A DNA stretch of 52,815 nt from an uncultured Methylococcales bacterium. Its GTDB lineage: Bacteria > Pseudomonadota > Gammaproteobacteria > Methylococcales > Methylomonadaceae. The stretch's first letter is position 1, and each line of letters opens with the position of its first letter. The position numbers and the translations under genes were made by a program. Below the pieces are notes generated by a model that saw only the letters and a list, made by a program, of their open reading frames with translations, ran no database searches and was not told the origin of the DNA. The stretch is taken from assembly GCA_903902705.1 (NCBI GenBank), contig CAIUVX010000084.1, positions 1 through 52,815 on the forward strand, in the 5' to 3' direction. Below are positions 35,001 through 42,932 of the stretch, one piece after another.

Positions 35001-36812
35001 TAAATAAGTGTACTGCTCTGTCCATTGCTTCAACTGAGTATCGATAAAAAACAATAGCAGACAAAGCAGCATTAGGAAAAATCCGTAATAGCCTGCGGGT
35101 AAAGGAATGCTATTGCCGATGGTGATAAAAACAAACGATACTACCGCCGCATAAATCAGTGTACCTGCGGCAACACAGCTAATTTTATGTCGGTCAATAA
35201 AAATGGAATGTAGCCATTGATTAGCAAATAGATAAATACCAGTGCTTAACAGCGCGAATATCAGCAAGTGACTAATGACAAGCACCTGAGTCTGCCAAGA
35301 TGACGGCAAACCTAGCAACAAGGCTTGTAGCAATTGTGTTGCGGTCAGGGCTAAAAAAAACTTCGGTAAGCCTTGCTGCAAACTTCTATCCATCAAACCC
35401 GATACCAGCTTGACCGCAACATAAAATACCCCTAGTTCGGCGAATACCAATAAACCGCTAAAGAGTTTTAAGCCCAGCGTGTCACTACTGATTAATAATT
35501 TTGTGCCAGTGATATTGGTAAGCGGTATTAGCAATAAACTAAGGATAAAAATGACGTAACTAGAGACTTCTAATTCAGGGCGTTTATGGCGTAGGCGATA
35601 GCCCCCGAATAATAATGCGAGGGTAAAAATAAACAGAGCAAAAAAAGCAATCAAGTTACTGGCATAACCTTTACTGTAATGAACCAGAAACATCGAGCCA
35701 GCAATAAAGCAAAAAACACCGATAAACCAACCAATATTTTGTGCCAAAAACGGTACAGCCATTGAATGCCAACCTGAGACTGTTTTTAAAACCCGTTCTA
35801 AACGACTAGGCTCATGCGGTTTCCAAGCGTATTGATTAAGCGTAGGTTCGGATTTTTTTGCTTTGGGGATTACAGCCTGATGGGGTGGTGCTAATGAATG
35901 ATCTGTTTCATCGATAGCAAAAGTTGCCACTTGTTCGCTAACGGTGACATCGCTGTTTTTATTAGTGGTAAAAGGATTTATTGATGTTGAAAAATCAGTT
36001 TCAATGATAAGACTGGCGGGCGTTGCTTGGATTAGTTCATTGGCTAATGGCGTAACGGGTAGCGGTATTTCTGGGAGGGTAAAAGTTGCCGATGCTTCGC
36101 TGGAAACGGAAAAATCAGCGGCTTGTGATTCGTTGGCTAGAGGAGTATCGGGTATCGGTATTTCTGCAACCGTAAAGTTGGCTATTTGTTCGGTAGGTTT
36201 TAAATCAGCCTCAGTTTCAGTGGCAAAACTGGCGGTTTGTGCTTCATTTGGTGTGGGTGTTATTGGTCTCTTGAATCTGTAATCGTAGTCGTTGTTGTAG
36301 GTAGTTTGTGTTTCGTTCAGTGTGGGTGGAGTTATTGGCTCTGAAAAATCAGGCTGGGCTGTGACAATTGAGTCAATATTTTTAGGTTTAGCAAACCGCC
36401 AAGGCGGTAGCCCTAGCGGGGTATCGGCATATTTATCGAGTAACTCCCATGCAATATCGCGGCGTTTTCGCCATAAGTCATTATTTCGTACTGCGGCTAA
36501 ATTTGCCAGATGTTGCATACACAGCGCGTCTATGCGTTGCGTTATCTCCGCTTGCTGTTCGCTATCAATTACACCCCGCTTGACTAAAGCTTGTAATTCC
36601 AGTCGTAACAAAACCAAGTCAGCCAAATCCCCCGCGCTTAAAGCAGACGAGTTATGGGTTCGAGTCTGGTTACTTGGTTTGTTTTCGTGATTGACTGGCT
36701 CAGAGGAATTGCGAATAAACCAATAAATTGCATAAGCTATCGCACCTACGATACTAAACGCAGGTGCTTTGAATAGCAAAAATACCACTATAGCGATAAA
36801 AAACCAATTCAT
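29070..36812 (-). CDS. giant polytopic membrane protein with internal tandem repeats
   Basis: At about 2,580 aa this is by far the largest gene here. I prefer ATG at 36812 (MNWFFIAIVVFLLFKAPAFS); a TTG at 36824 would add four residues. After one N-terminal TM comes a cytosolic helical region (LELQALVKRGVIDSEQQAEI), then a roughly 150-residue Pro/Thr/Ser-rich linker with degenerate repeats (EIPIPDTPLANESQ, EIPLPVTPLANELI). From about res 330 to the end it is almost continuous hydrophobic segments, several dozen in total. About res 1260-1960 consists of three tandem units of some 225 residues. The arrangement loosely resembles DUF2339/DUF2157-type membrane proteins, usually about 1,000 aa or less; that match is tentative. 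It starts 14 bp after pspA, suggesting one operon and a membrane-stress role. The function is unknown. Confidence 0.75.
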   Translation of the reverse strand: MNWFFIAIVVFLLFKAPAFSIVGAIAYAIYWFIRNSSEPVNHENKPSNQTRTHNSSALSAGDLADLVLLRLELQALVKRGVIDSEQQAEITQRIDALCMQHLANLAAVRNNDLWRKRRDIAWELLDKYADTPLGLPPWRFAKPKNIDSIVTAQPDFSEPITPPTLNETQTTYNNDYDYRFKRPITPTPNEAQTASFATETEADLKPTEQIANFTVAEIPIPDTPLANESQAADFSVSSEASATFTLPEIPLPVTPLANELIQATPASLIIETDFSTSINPFTTNKNSDVTVSEQVATFAIDETDHSLAPPHQAVIPKAKKSEPTLNQYAWKPHEPSRLERVLKTVSGWHSMAVPFLAQNIGWFIGVFCFIAGSMFLVHYSKGYASNLIAFFALFIFTLALLFGGYRLRHKRPELEVSSYVIFILSLLLIPLTNITGTKLLISSDTLGLKLFSGLLVFAELGVFYVAVKLVSGLMDRSLQQGLPKFFLALTATQLLQALLLGLPSSWQTQVLVISHLLIFALLSTGIYLFANQWLHSIFIDRHKISCVAAGTLIYAAVVSFVFITIGNSIPLPAGYYGFFLMLLCLLLFFIDTQLKQWTEQYTYLSRFSFLVYGLSVLALCLVARHPIAIPTLVLAIVIYAYIVWCYLTLTPLTILLACYFWLYGLLVLQHLPDSWHFLASLPVLLSLYLVAQWALNKRQSAYLALIVYRVLHGLLAMLTVWSLSHSEHGLLAMTTTITAGILLYYALKSAPVAIFTPYSIIDTVSINRYQNLLNSHWFYTIPVLGAVTVFYTPPLIGEAQFSFGLLLLAGFWTYQGLHTFFKAHSTSETTPIEQRLNSALLSLLVGVLALFPLWTTDKLQLVAPLFLAGIIMLWLSYQLLARWLFYLALLVCTLAYLPLKALYFQTPSGLATMLMGIGIWCWLWFIERQESSELMTLKREQVTQKIALLPSCRLLGRYRLPSPALLFRDVINAPLEQVMCLLWLLGMTTLVSRLLGNQLSYPWLAAIFFAGLFSLLLIARYLLIKLLPVPIALVLSAVLMMLKFWGLNTDDLLLASGLFALAFWQVVNYSLTQAFFIKLINTLNPALPSEIQQIGKITHHSAFFIILASVILQLLNATDTHSFIVLLTLITTAGFLWLSNRVYQQLIVRYWVLGFSVLAGIELVSLTLHPFAWQALTTDSYAALLFTLLSLAVGVLVVTPTTSYTKPAAVTAISLMFFGIFLQIQHVINIASGVITFLDYTVLFLASVSLLLANVKHKWTTCNFIAFMTLVVAVLWLEHSVFHAQQPFSLWLGAQTFPDLWLTLGLLSLAMSLLSHKLRFTQKVDVCYLPPLNTVATISFAWALLGTLTLFFAHKPDLLAWSFACLLLALFSLTKNRTGAEQIRGFASATLLTLIVFSLLPSFSQTATVIMGYTLWCCASFVLPRFNKRFSVWAIEPLFFPYAGFLLLVLAGYWYQPFNDVNMGTYSLALSVYSLLMLRYSRWMIFSWLSTLTFTAAVLWLENSVVADKSLLSSFGEQHSWLVLGLLSLAMSLLAHRLKATQKWTELHCLPLNTVATLCFTGSLLGTLTVFFVSKDSSVLLAASFVCLLLALFSLSKNRSGEAESRGFASASLLTLTVFSLLPVTGNDFPLQTTSVLLGYTLWCCASFVLPRFNKRYSDWTITPLSFPYLGFLLVICGGWWLSFNSFSIGIYCLELTIYCLLMFRYSRWTGFAWIASFAFAGAVLCLEHSFVHANHPFDLPINVQNFTDVWLVLGLLSLTMSLLSHGLKSAQKWADLYCFPLSTVATLCFNGSLFGTLTLFFISVGSVGQADWLASLLLVLLLAVFSLSKDSANAASTRGCASACLLSLCAFSLLPEGLDNFALQQATVLFGYALWLFATLLLPRFNQRYNEWTIDPNYFPWLGLLLVVSRAYWLQTLMAVDTGIYCLELSAYCLLMFRYSHWAGFAWLSAFAFTATGVAFGFDNESLPITLLLWSNLQLLLATVWQRKGEKLAERWQWQSPPLAQAFAYSTQFVFIFLLLLSTIVFGFSLVAGIDSPITTWKLLPNGILLSLSLLHLLWVRFSSFSLHSFIHSLFILCGAIYLTTLNNLFQPPLLLALWSLLLLGISKIRTAYHAKEITTALSYWLRASVILATLALLTYSENTLSELILSLAIVTSLSAVLGGKNTYSPWLFMAKLECLLLLHGWVFLLVGHTPQNLALLLPWYALQNTLLAVLSMWFLNRLLAKPMANDYQNYYKQALQGTSWLIALGLLELIGHGILIQQTVMAGGTPNWLLAPFDVLAALSTGLIISIIGLRHVRHLPDSKWLYGIVALIGALVFYGRLLWLGVDSVTLWDTAGLIGSAYILFFLQGLFPSKPLYNMALLMPVLALFTVLHLEKSETSMTLIVTGLLYVMMRRHSQQKIPLYLALLAFNAGVYLWIPNLAKESHLIQVYVIPAALSVLMLLHLHSRELKPSVLMGSRLAAISSIYACATADVFLRDQQNIIVFILAMGLSIAGILLGIALRTRAFLYAGVSFLLLNVIGQALLFYSKQGLEPLNIAIVLMVMGAAILGFMYWFEDKKVAILQRINVIQAEMQTWE
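30930..32990 (-). repeat. three tandem intragenic repeats, about 224-234 codons each
   Basis: Within the giant membrane gene, anchor sequences recur at 32981, 32309 and 31631 (CTAACCACA/CTAAGCACA), spaced 672 and 678 bp, both in frame. The units read SLAMSLLSHKLRFTQKVD, SLAMSLLAHRLKATQKWT and SLTMSLLSHGLKSAQKWA at equivalent places. Likewise CCASFVLPRFNKRFSVW, CCASFVLPRFNKRYSDW and FATLLLPRFNQRYNEW recur. Similarity is visible at DNA level too (for example TAGGCAATAAATACCT in two units), which implies relatively recent duplication. A more diverged partial unit begins near 30930. Confidence 0.85.
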
Positions 36813-36826
36813 GAGCCGTCTCAAAC

Positions 36827-37585
36827 TTAAAGTAAAATAGTATTGGAACTGACAGGGGCTTGTTCTAGCTCTGTTTTTAGTGGTGATGCGATTGCCCTTG
36901 GAGCATCGATTACTTGTAACTCTACTTGTTGTTTAAGCAGTTGTAACTCAGCATCAATTTCGGCATGAAGTTCCATATCCAAAAATTCCTGCATCGTTTG
37001 AGAAGAGTCATTTCTTAACTCTTCTAAGGCTTCGACATGGGCTTCCATTGAAGCAACTTTTTCCTCCATGCGGTCAAAGTTATTCTGTGCCTTAATGCCT
37101 GCTTGAAAATGCTCCAAGGTTTTATCCATTTGCTGACGCGCTTGGGCAGCGTGTTGACGGGCGGCTAAACTGGTACGCTTACGTCGTGCTTCTTCTAGCT
37201 TAGCTTCTAAGGCTTTTAATTGGGATTTTAGACGATCACTGGTATTTTTAGCGGATAACCAAGAGGGTTCTAAAGCTTTACAAATTGCCTCATGTTCTTT
37301 TTTACGCGCTAAGGCGGCGCGGGCTAATTCTTCATTGTTGTTCTGTAACGCGATTTGGGCTTTTCCTAGCCAGTCAGCAACTTGTTTTTGATTGCTTTCA
37401 AGTTCTTTTTGTAATTGTTTTTCCCCTGCAATTGCTTCTACCACACCTTCTTTGGCTTTGCTGATATTGTCTTCCATTTCACGAATGATTTGTTTAACCA
37501 TTCGTTCGGGGTCTTCAACGCGATCAATCAAATCGTTGATGTTTGCACTAAGCATATCGTTAATGCGTTTGAATAGGTTGGTCAT
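36827..37585 (-). CDS. PspA/IM30 family membrane-remodelling protein
   Basis: A 252-aa coiled-coil protein of the PspA/Vipp1 (ESCRT-III-like) family. It starts MTNLFKRINDMLSANINDLI with DRVEDPERMVKQIIREMEDN, the conserved amphipathic helix and helix-1 hairpin. It continues through long charged helices (ARAALARKKEHEAICKALEP and LEARRKRT-like segments) to about res 215. Members bind stressed inner membranes and preserve the proton gradient. AAGGAG lies upstream of the ATG. It lies 28 bp after the GGDEF/EAL gene and 14 bp before the giant membrane gene, all on one strand. No PspB, PspC or PspF is present, so regulation differs from the E. coli psp operon. Confidence 0.9.
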   Translation of the reverse strand: MTNLFKRINDMLSANINDLIDRVEDPERMVKQIIREMEDNISKAKEGVVEAIAGEKQLQKELESNQKQVADWLGKAQIALQNNNEELARAALARKKEHEAICKALEPSWLSAKNTSDRLKSQLKALEAKLEEARRKRTSLAARQHAAQARQQMDKTLEHFQAGIKAQNNFDRMEEKVASMEAHVEALEELRNDSSQTMQEFLDMELHAEIDAELQLLKQQVELQVIDAPRAIASPLKTELEQAPVSSNTILL

Positions 37586-37613
37586 GGAAATACTCCTTAG
37601 GTCATAAATAAAA

Positions 37614-40600
37614 TCACTTTGTTGTTTTGTTTTGCTCTCTCAATAATGCGGTAAATTCTGCGGCGGGGAGGGGGCGGCTTTTGATATAGCCTTGATAAAA
37701 ATCACAACCCTTGTCGCGTAAAAAGGCTAATTGCTCTTGTGTTTCCACGCCTTCAGCTAGCACTTCAAAACCTAAACTATGCCCCATTGCAATAATGGTA
37801 CTAGCAATACCTAAGTTATCTTGATGCTGTGAAATAGTGCTGATAAAACTTTTGTCGATTTTTAATCGGTCTAGTGGAAAACGCTTAAGATAGGCTAAAG
37901 AAGAGAAGCCTGTACCAAAATTGTCGATGGCGAGACGAATACCAAGTGCGTGTAAATTGTTGAGAATGTCGAGAACAATCTCCGCATCGTGATTTTCCAT
38001 TAAACTCTGTTCAGTGATTTCCAATTCCAATTGTTCAGCAGGAAGCCCAGTTTCATCTAATACACTGGCAACCAGAGCAATCATATTACTACGTTTAATT
38101 TGTGGTGAAGAGATATTTACCGATAAAGTAATGGGGGCAAGCCCTTCCTCTAACCATAGCCTCCCCTGTTGACAGGTTTCGTTTAATACCCACGCACCAA
38201 TATCAATAATCAACGAGGTTTCTTCGGCAACAGGTATAAAGTAACTGGGTAGCATCAACTCATCAAAAATTTGCCAGCGCACTAATGCCTCTGCGCCAAC
38301 AATTTTGCCTGTTACCATATTAATTTGCGGTTGATAAAAAACCCTTAACTCTTGCTCAGCAAGCCCTTTGCGTAGTTTTGTTTCTAATTGCAAGCGTTGA
38401 TGAGTAGCAAGTGTTAAGCTTTCTGAAAAATAAGCAAAGCAGCCGCGACCATTATTTTTAGCTTGGTATAAGGCGACATCAGCGTTATCCATCAGTGTTT
38501 CAGGGGTATCGCCGTGTTCAGGATACAAGCTAATGCCGATACTGGTGCCAATTTGCACGTCATCGTGCAAGCCGAGTTGAAACGGCACGCTTAAGTCTTT
38601 GACTATCATGTCCGCTACGCGAGCAGCATCTTCTTTATGGCTAATATCAGCTAATAACACGACAAACTCGTCACCGCCTAAACGTGCGACCATGTCTGTA
38701 CTGCGCAAGCGTTTACTGATACGTTCGGCGACTTGTTGTAATAACTCATCGCCTGTCAAATGTCCAAAGCTATCATTGACTGCTTTAAAACGATCTAAGT
38801 CCAGCATCAGCACAGCAAATTGGGAATTTTCTCTCATGCCTACGGCAGTACAATGATCTAAACGTTCTAATAATTTTCGGCGGTTAGGTAATCGGGTTAA
38901 AGAATCGTAGAACGCAAATTGTTTAATTTGTTCTTCTGCTTCTTTACGCACAGTAATATCAGTGATGGCCGTGACGTAATGGGTAATTTCGCCATCTTTG
39001 TCTTTGACGGGGGTGACCATCAGCCACGCAAGGTAAGTTTCGCCATTTTTGCGTTGCGTCCAAATTTCTCCCTGCCAAGTGCCTGCATCAAAGATACAAT
39101 CCCATAATTCCGCATAAAAGGAGTCATCTTGATGATAAGAATTGAATAACAGGGGGGTTTGACCAACGACTTCTGCCGCTGTATAACCAGTAATGGCAGT
39201 AAACGCTCCATTAACGCGCAAAATAGTGCGATCAACATCGGTGATAAACATTCCGTCTTGTGATTCAAAGGCGGTCGCAGCGATGCGCAGGTCGGTTTCA
39301 TTATTTTTGCGTTCGGTAATGTCGCGCTCAAAGCCTACTGTACCGAGTACTTCACCGTTTACATCAATTACAGGTGCTTTGTAAGTTTCAAACCAGCGGG
39401 TGTCGCCTGTCGCATCAGTATGCTTTTCTTCAACCATTTTTTTCTGCCGTGATGATAGGACGGCAAAATCATCTTGCCGATGGTGTTCGGCTAGTTCGAG
39501 TGGATAAAAATCGACATCAGATTTCCCTACCAGTTGTTCAGGATCAGTTATGCCCAGTGTCTTAGAAAATGCCCGATTGACAGCAAGAAAATGACTGCTG
39601 ATATCCTTGAACCAGACGGTAAAAGGAAAGTTATCGAGTAACGCACGTTGATAACCATCTTTTTTACGCAGTAGTGCTTCACTACGCATGATAATTTCAG
39701 TGTTATATTTATGCGCGGTAATATCATAGAACACGGTCAAATAAAGGCTGTGAAAGGTTTTCTCTACCGCTGCCCCGCTAATCAACATCGTTTTTACCTC
39801 ACCCGATTTACAAGTGACGCACAATTCTATTGGTAAAATGGCTTTTTTATTGCGTGCGGCTTGTTCAATGGCATTTTTCCAACTGGTTTGCGCAAATTCT
39901 CGATAGTCCGAATCAGGATAAGCTTTAAGCCACCAATCGCCTACCGTTTGAATATCATCTATGCTATACCCTAGAGCTTGCTCAAATGCAGGGTTCACAA
40001 AAGTGATGCGTTGCTGTTTATCACTTAATACCATTGGTACTGGGGATATATCAATAATTGAACGCAGACGACTTTCACTGGCACGCAACTTTTCCTCCAT
40101 CTGCTTAATGGAGGTCATATCAATAGAGATACAAAATACTTCTGGCTGATGTCCTTGCGCATGAATGTATGCGTGGTAGGCAAAAATATCGACTTTTGCA
40201 CCATTTTTGTTTAACACCGATAATTCAGCAGTAGGTATTGCTTGTGTGGTGGCAAACATTTGCTGTATCGCCTGCCGATAGCTATTTCGCTTGTCAGTTG
40301 GCAAAAGAAGTTTGATGATGTCTTGACCGATAGCTTCCGCTTGGCTATAGCCATAAAGATGCTCAGAGGCTTTGTTCCAGTAGTGGAGAACACCATTAAT
40401 GTCATAACTTTGCACCGCAACCGAGGGAATATCTTGAAGTAAATTGTGAAAGCGTGTTTCGCTTTCTTGTAAGGCGATTTCAGTCTGTTTACACTCAGTA
40501 ATATAGGTTGCCAATGCGAGACCAACCACCGATAAGGTTAGAATGTAAAACCAGAAATTAATCAGATGGGTATTGGTAAAATCATTGGCAAAGTAACCAA

Positions 40601-41372
40601 TGCCTTGGTGGATACCTAGTAGAGCCTGTGTTATCGTTATGACAAGAGCGATTGTTACTCCTCTCACACCTAAGCGAACTGCTATCCAACTGATAAAAAG
40701 AAACATCAAATAGGCTTTATCAATCCAAGTAAAACTATCAACAAACCAGTCCAGAAAAATAATTTGCCCAGCCAAAAATATTAATGCCATCGGCAACACG
40801 GCGTTGATAACTATCTGTCGTATTCCATCCAAGCTAGGAAATGGTGGTCGCCAAGCGATAATTAATGGCGTTACCAAAACAATACCAAGTGTATCGCCCA
40901 TCCACCAATTGACTGCACTAGACTGCCACTGATTCGCAGCTATCAAATTGCCAGACATCAGTGCGACCGTACCACACACTGCACTAACACTCGCACTCAA
41001 AGGTGCGGCAACGAAAAGTATCAGGAGAAAATCTCTCAATCGATTGAGCGTAATATTAAGTTTCAAACATCGAATCAGTAACCACCAGCCCAACAAGGGT
41101 TCAATCGTATTACCTAACGCAATACCCAGCGAAACGCCGATAGAATCCCCAATAGCAATACCCGCTACAAATGCGCCTACAAAGATACTCGGTAGATAGC
41201 GTGTGCCGCCCAGTAAAAGAATGGATAGAGCCAAGCCACTCGGCAGCCAGATAAGCGTAATATTGCCTAGGCGAGACGCAAACAATAAGCTAAGCGAACT
41301 CAATAGAAAATAAATCCCTACTAATGCTAGATTAACTAGCAAGACTCGATAACCAAAGGGTTTAGTAATCAT
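37614..41372 (-). CDS. MASE1-PAS(x4)-GGDEF-EAL c-di-GMP signalling protein
   Basis: A 1,252-aa membrane-bound cyclic-di-GMP regulator. An N-terminal MASE1 sensor with about eight TMs (IWLPSGLALSILLLGGTRYL; VNWWMGDTLGIVLVTPLII) covers res 1-300. Four PAS domains follow (for example ALQESETRFHNLLQDIPSVA, ASESRLRSIIDISPVPMVLS and GYQRALLDNFPFTVWFKDIS). The GGDEF domain has an intact LGGDEF (899-903) after FYDSLTRLPNRRKLLERLDH. The EAL domain has EALVRW (1028) and LKIDKSFI, but the metal motif DDFGTG reads DNFGTG (D1150, N1151). It may therefore act mainly as a diguanylate cyclase with a weakened phosphodiesterase. It is immediately followed by pspA (28 bp), implying co-transcription. Confidence 0.93.
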   Translation of the reverse strand: MITKPFGYRVLLVNLALVGIYFLLSSLSLLFASRLGNITLIWLPSGLALSILLLGGTRYLPSIFVGAFVAGIAIGDSIGVSLGIALGNTIEPLLGWWLLIRCLKLNITLNRLRDFLLILFVAAPLSASVSAVCGTVALMSGNLIAANQWQSSAVNWWMGDTLGIVLVTPLIIAWRPPFPSLDGIRQIVINAVLPMALIFLAGQIIFLDWFVDSFTWIDKAYLMFLFISWIAVRLGVRGVTIALVITITQALLGIHQGIGYFANDFTNTHLINFWFYILTLSVVGLALATYITECKQTEIALQESETRFHNLLQDIPSVAVQSYDINGVLHYWNKASEHLYGYSQAEAIGQDIIKLLLPTDKRNSYRQAIQQMFATTQAIPTAELSVLNKNGAKVDIFAYHAYIHAQGHQPEVFCISIDMTSIKQMEEKLRASESRLRSIIDISPVPMVLSDKQQRITFVNPAFEQALGYSIDDIQTVGDWWLKAYPDSDYREFAQTSWKNAIEQAARNKKAILPIELCVTCKSGEVKTMLISGAAVEKTFHSLYLTVFYDITAHKYNTEIIMRSEALLRKKDGYQRALLDNFPFTVWFKDISSHFLAVNRAFSKTLGITDPEQLVGKSDVDFYPLELAEHHRQDDFAVLSSRQKKMVEEKHTDATGDTRWFETYKAPVIDVNGEVLGTVGFERDITERKNNETDLRIAATAFESQDGMFITDVDRTILRVNGAFTAITGYTAAEVVGQTPLLFNSYHQDDSFYAELWDCIFDAGTWQGEIWTQRKNGETYLAWLMVTPVKDKDGEITHYVTAITDITVRKEAEEQIKQFAFYDSLTRLPNRRKLLERLDHCTAVGMRENSQFAVLMLDLDRFKAVNDSFGHLTGDELLQQVAERISKRLRSTDMVARLGGDEFVVLLADISHKEDAARVADMIVKDLSVPFQLGLHDDVQIGTSIGISLYPEHGDTPETLMDNADVALYQAKNNGRGCFAYFSESLTLATHQRLQLETKLRKGLAEQELRVFYQPQINMVTGKIVGAEALVRWQIFDELMLPSYFIPVAEETSLIIDIGAWVLNETCQQGRLWLEEGLAPITLSVNISSPQIKRSNMIALVASVLDETGLPAEQLELEITEQSLMENHDAEIVLDILNNLHALGIRLAIDNFGTGFSSLAYLKRFPLDRLKIDKSFISTISQHQDNLGIASTIIAMGHSLGFEVLAEGVETQEQLAFLRDKGCDFYQGYIKSRPLPAAEFTALLREQNKTTK

Positions 41373-41750
41373 TTTTTAATAGGCGACTATTTTGGGTTAA
41401 ATTTTGCGTTAATAACGATGCTTTCAAGTGTAAAACAAAACGACCCCTACATTATCAGCATTAGCTTAAGCAAAAAAGTGAGATTCTAGCCCTAAAGGCT
41501 CAACAAGTTCTAGTAAAACCAGTTTATCTTGGGATTACCCATCGCAGAGTAACCTAAGTTTATTTGATGAACCCACTTTTCAATTATAGTCCTAATGACC
41601 TTAAATAAAACGCTACTCGCAAGATTTTATGGAGGGCGATTTTCATTTTTAGTATTAAAAAATTAGGGAAGTTGAAAGGGAATTAGTCTATTTTTCAAAA
41701 AATACAGGGTAAAATCATCGAACCCCACCTATCAAATCCTAGGCAACACC
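41373..41750. other. 378-bp gap without recognisable gene
   Basis: Divergent intergenic region between the c-di-GMP gene (minus) and the AI-2E transporter (plus). It should hold both promoters. I see no ORF with a ribosome site, no repeat shared with other gaps and no convincing -35/-10 pair; it is A/T-rich towards 41650-41710. Confidence 0.5.
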
Positions 41751-42824
41751 ATGACAACTCAATTACCCTCCAGTAATGATCATTTTACAAAAAAAGCCGT
41801 TGAAACCACCATCAAAATCAGCATGATACTGTTATTGTTTGCAGGGTGTTTTTATATTATTCAACCATTCATTGTGCCGTTGGTTTGGTCGCTTATTATC
41901 ACTGTTAGCATTTATCCCGTCTATAGCCGACTGGTGCTACTGCTTGGTGGACGGCAAAAACTAAGCTCCTTCTTGATAATTGCTACCTTACTATTAATCA
42001 TCGCCGTTCCTTGCGGTTTTCTGGTTAAAATTATTGTCAGTAATGTTGAAGAGTTAGCGCATCAATTACTGGATGGTACATTCGTAATACCCTTGCCGAC
42101 TGAAAAAGTCGCGACGTGGCCGTTAATTGGTAGCTCTCTATTCAAATATTGGACACAAGCATCAACTAATTTAGGCGAGGCTCTACGGCAGATCGCTCCG
42201 CAACTTAAAATACTCGGAACATGGTTAATTACCAGTAGTTTTTCGCTAACCGTGTCGATTTTACAATTACTACTAGCCATTATTATCAGCGGCATACTGT
42301 TGGTTAATGCGGAAGGTGGACACCGTTTAGCTTTAGCGATAGGTAAACGTTTTGTTGGTGAAAGAGGCGAGGAGTTTCAACACCTCAGCGAAGAAACTAT
42401 CAGGAGCGTGGCGACAGGTGTATTAGGTGTCGCTTTAATACAATCGCTGTTAGCAGGCTTAGGTCTTGTGGTTGCTGGTATACCTAGCGCGGGATTATTA
42501 ACACTGGTGTGTTTTTTTCTGGCGGTTATTCAGCTAGGTCCCTCGCTCATTATGTTACCTGTTACGATCTATGTTTTTTCTTGTCATGACACCCTATTTT
42601 CATTGATATTCATGGTATGGGCAATTTTTGTTGGTTTGATCGATAACGTTCTTAAACCACTATTCATTGGTAGAGGAAGTAGTATTCCAATCGTCATTAT
42701 TATTATCGGTGTCATAGGAGGCGTGGTATTTTCGGGTATCATTGGTTTGTTTGTAGGACCCGTAGTGCTGGCTTTGGCTTATGAATTATTTCGAGTTTGG
42801 TTGTTTGAAGAAGAGTCAGTGTGA
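41751..42824 (+). CDS. AI-2E family transporter (PerM/YdiK type)
   Basis: A 357-aa inner-membrane protein of the AI-2 exporter/PerM family. It has roughly eight TM segments, starting with MILLLFAGCFYIIQPFIVPL and VWSLIITVSIYPVYSRLVLL. The conserved C-terminal parts are GLGLVVAGIPSAGLLTLVCF, FLAVIQLGPSLIMLPV and the DNVLKPLFIGRGS motif near res 300. Family members export autoinducer-2 (TqsA) or exchange Na+/H+; the family does not reveal which. It precedes the miaB operon by 108 bp on the same strand and is probably separately expressed. Confidence 0.88.
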   Translation: MTTQLPSSNDHFTKKAVETTIKISMILLLFAGCFYIIQPFIVPLVWSLIITVSIYPVYSRLVLLLGGRQKLSSFLIIATLLLIIAVPCGFLVKIIVSNVEELAHQLLDGTFVIPLPTEKVATWPLIGSSLFKYWTQASTNLGEALRQIAPQLKILGTWLITSSFSLTVSILQLLLAIIISGILLVNAEGGHRLALAIGKRFVGERGEEFQHLSEETIRSVATGVLGVALIQSLLAGLGLVVAGIPSAGLLTLVCFFLAVIQLGPSLIMLPVTIYVFSCHDTLFSLIFMVWAIFVGLIDNVLKPLFIGRGSSIPIVIIIIGVIGGVVFSGIIGLFVGPVVLALAYELFRVWLFEEESV

Positions 42825-42932
42825 TTTGTCTGACTACTAAATTACTTTGTTGTGTAGCGTTAAGGTTATAATCGCCACCTTGTTACAACAAAACTTAATC
42901 TCAATAATGTTCCGCCTGTTTATCCCAAAAAT

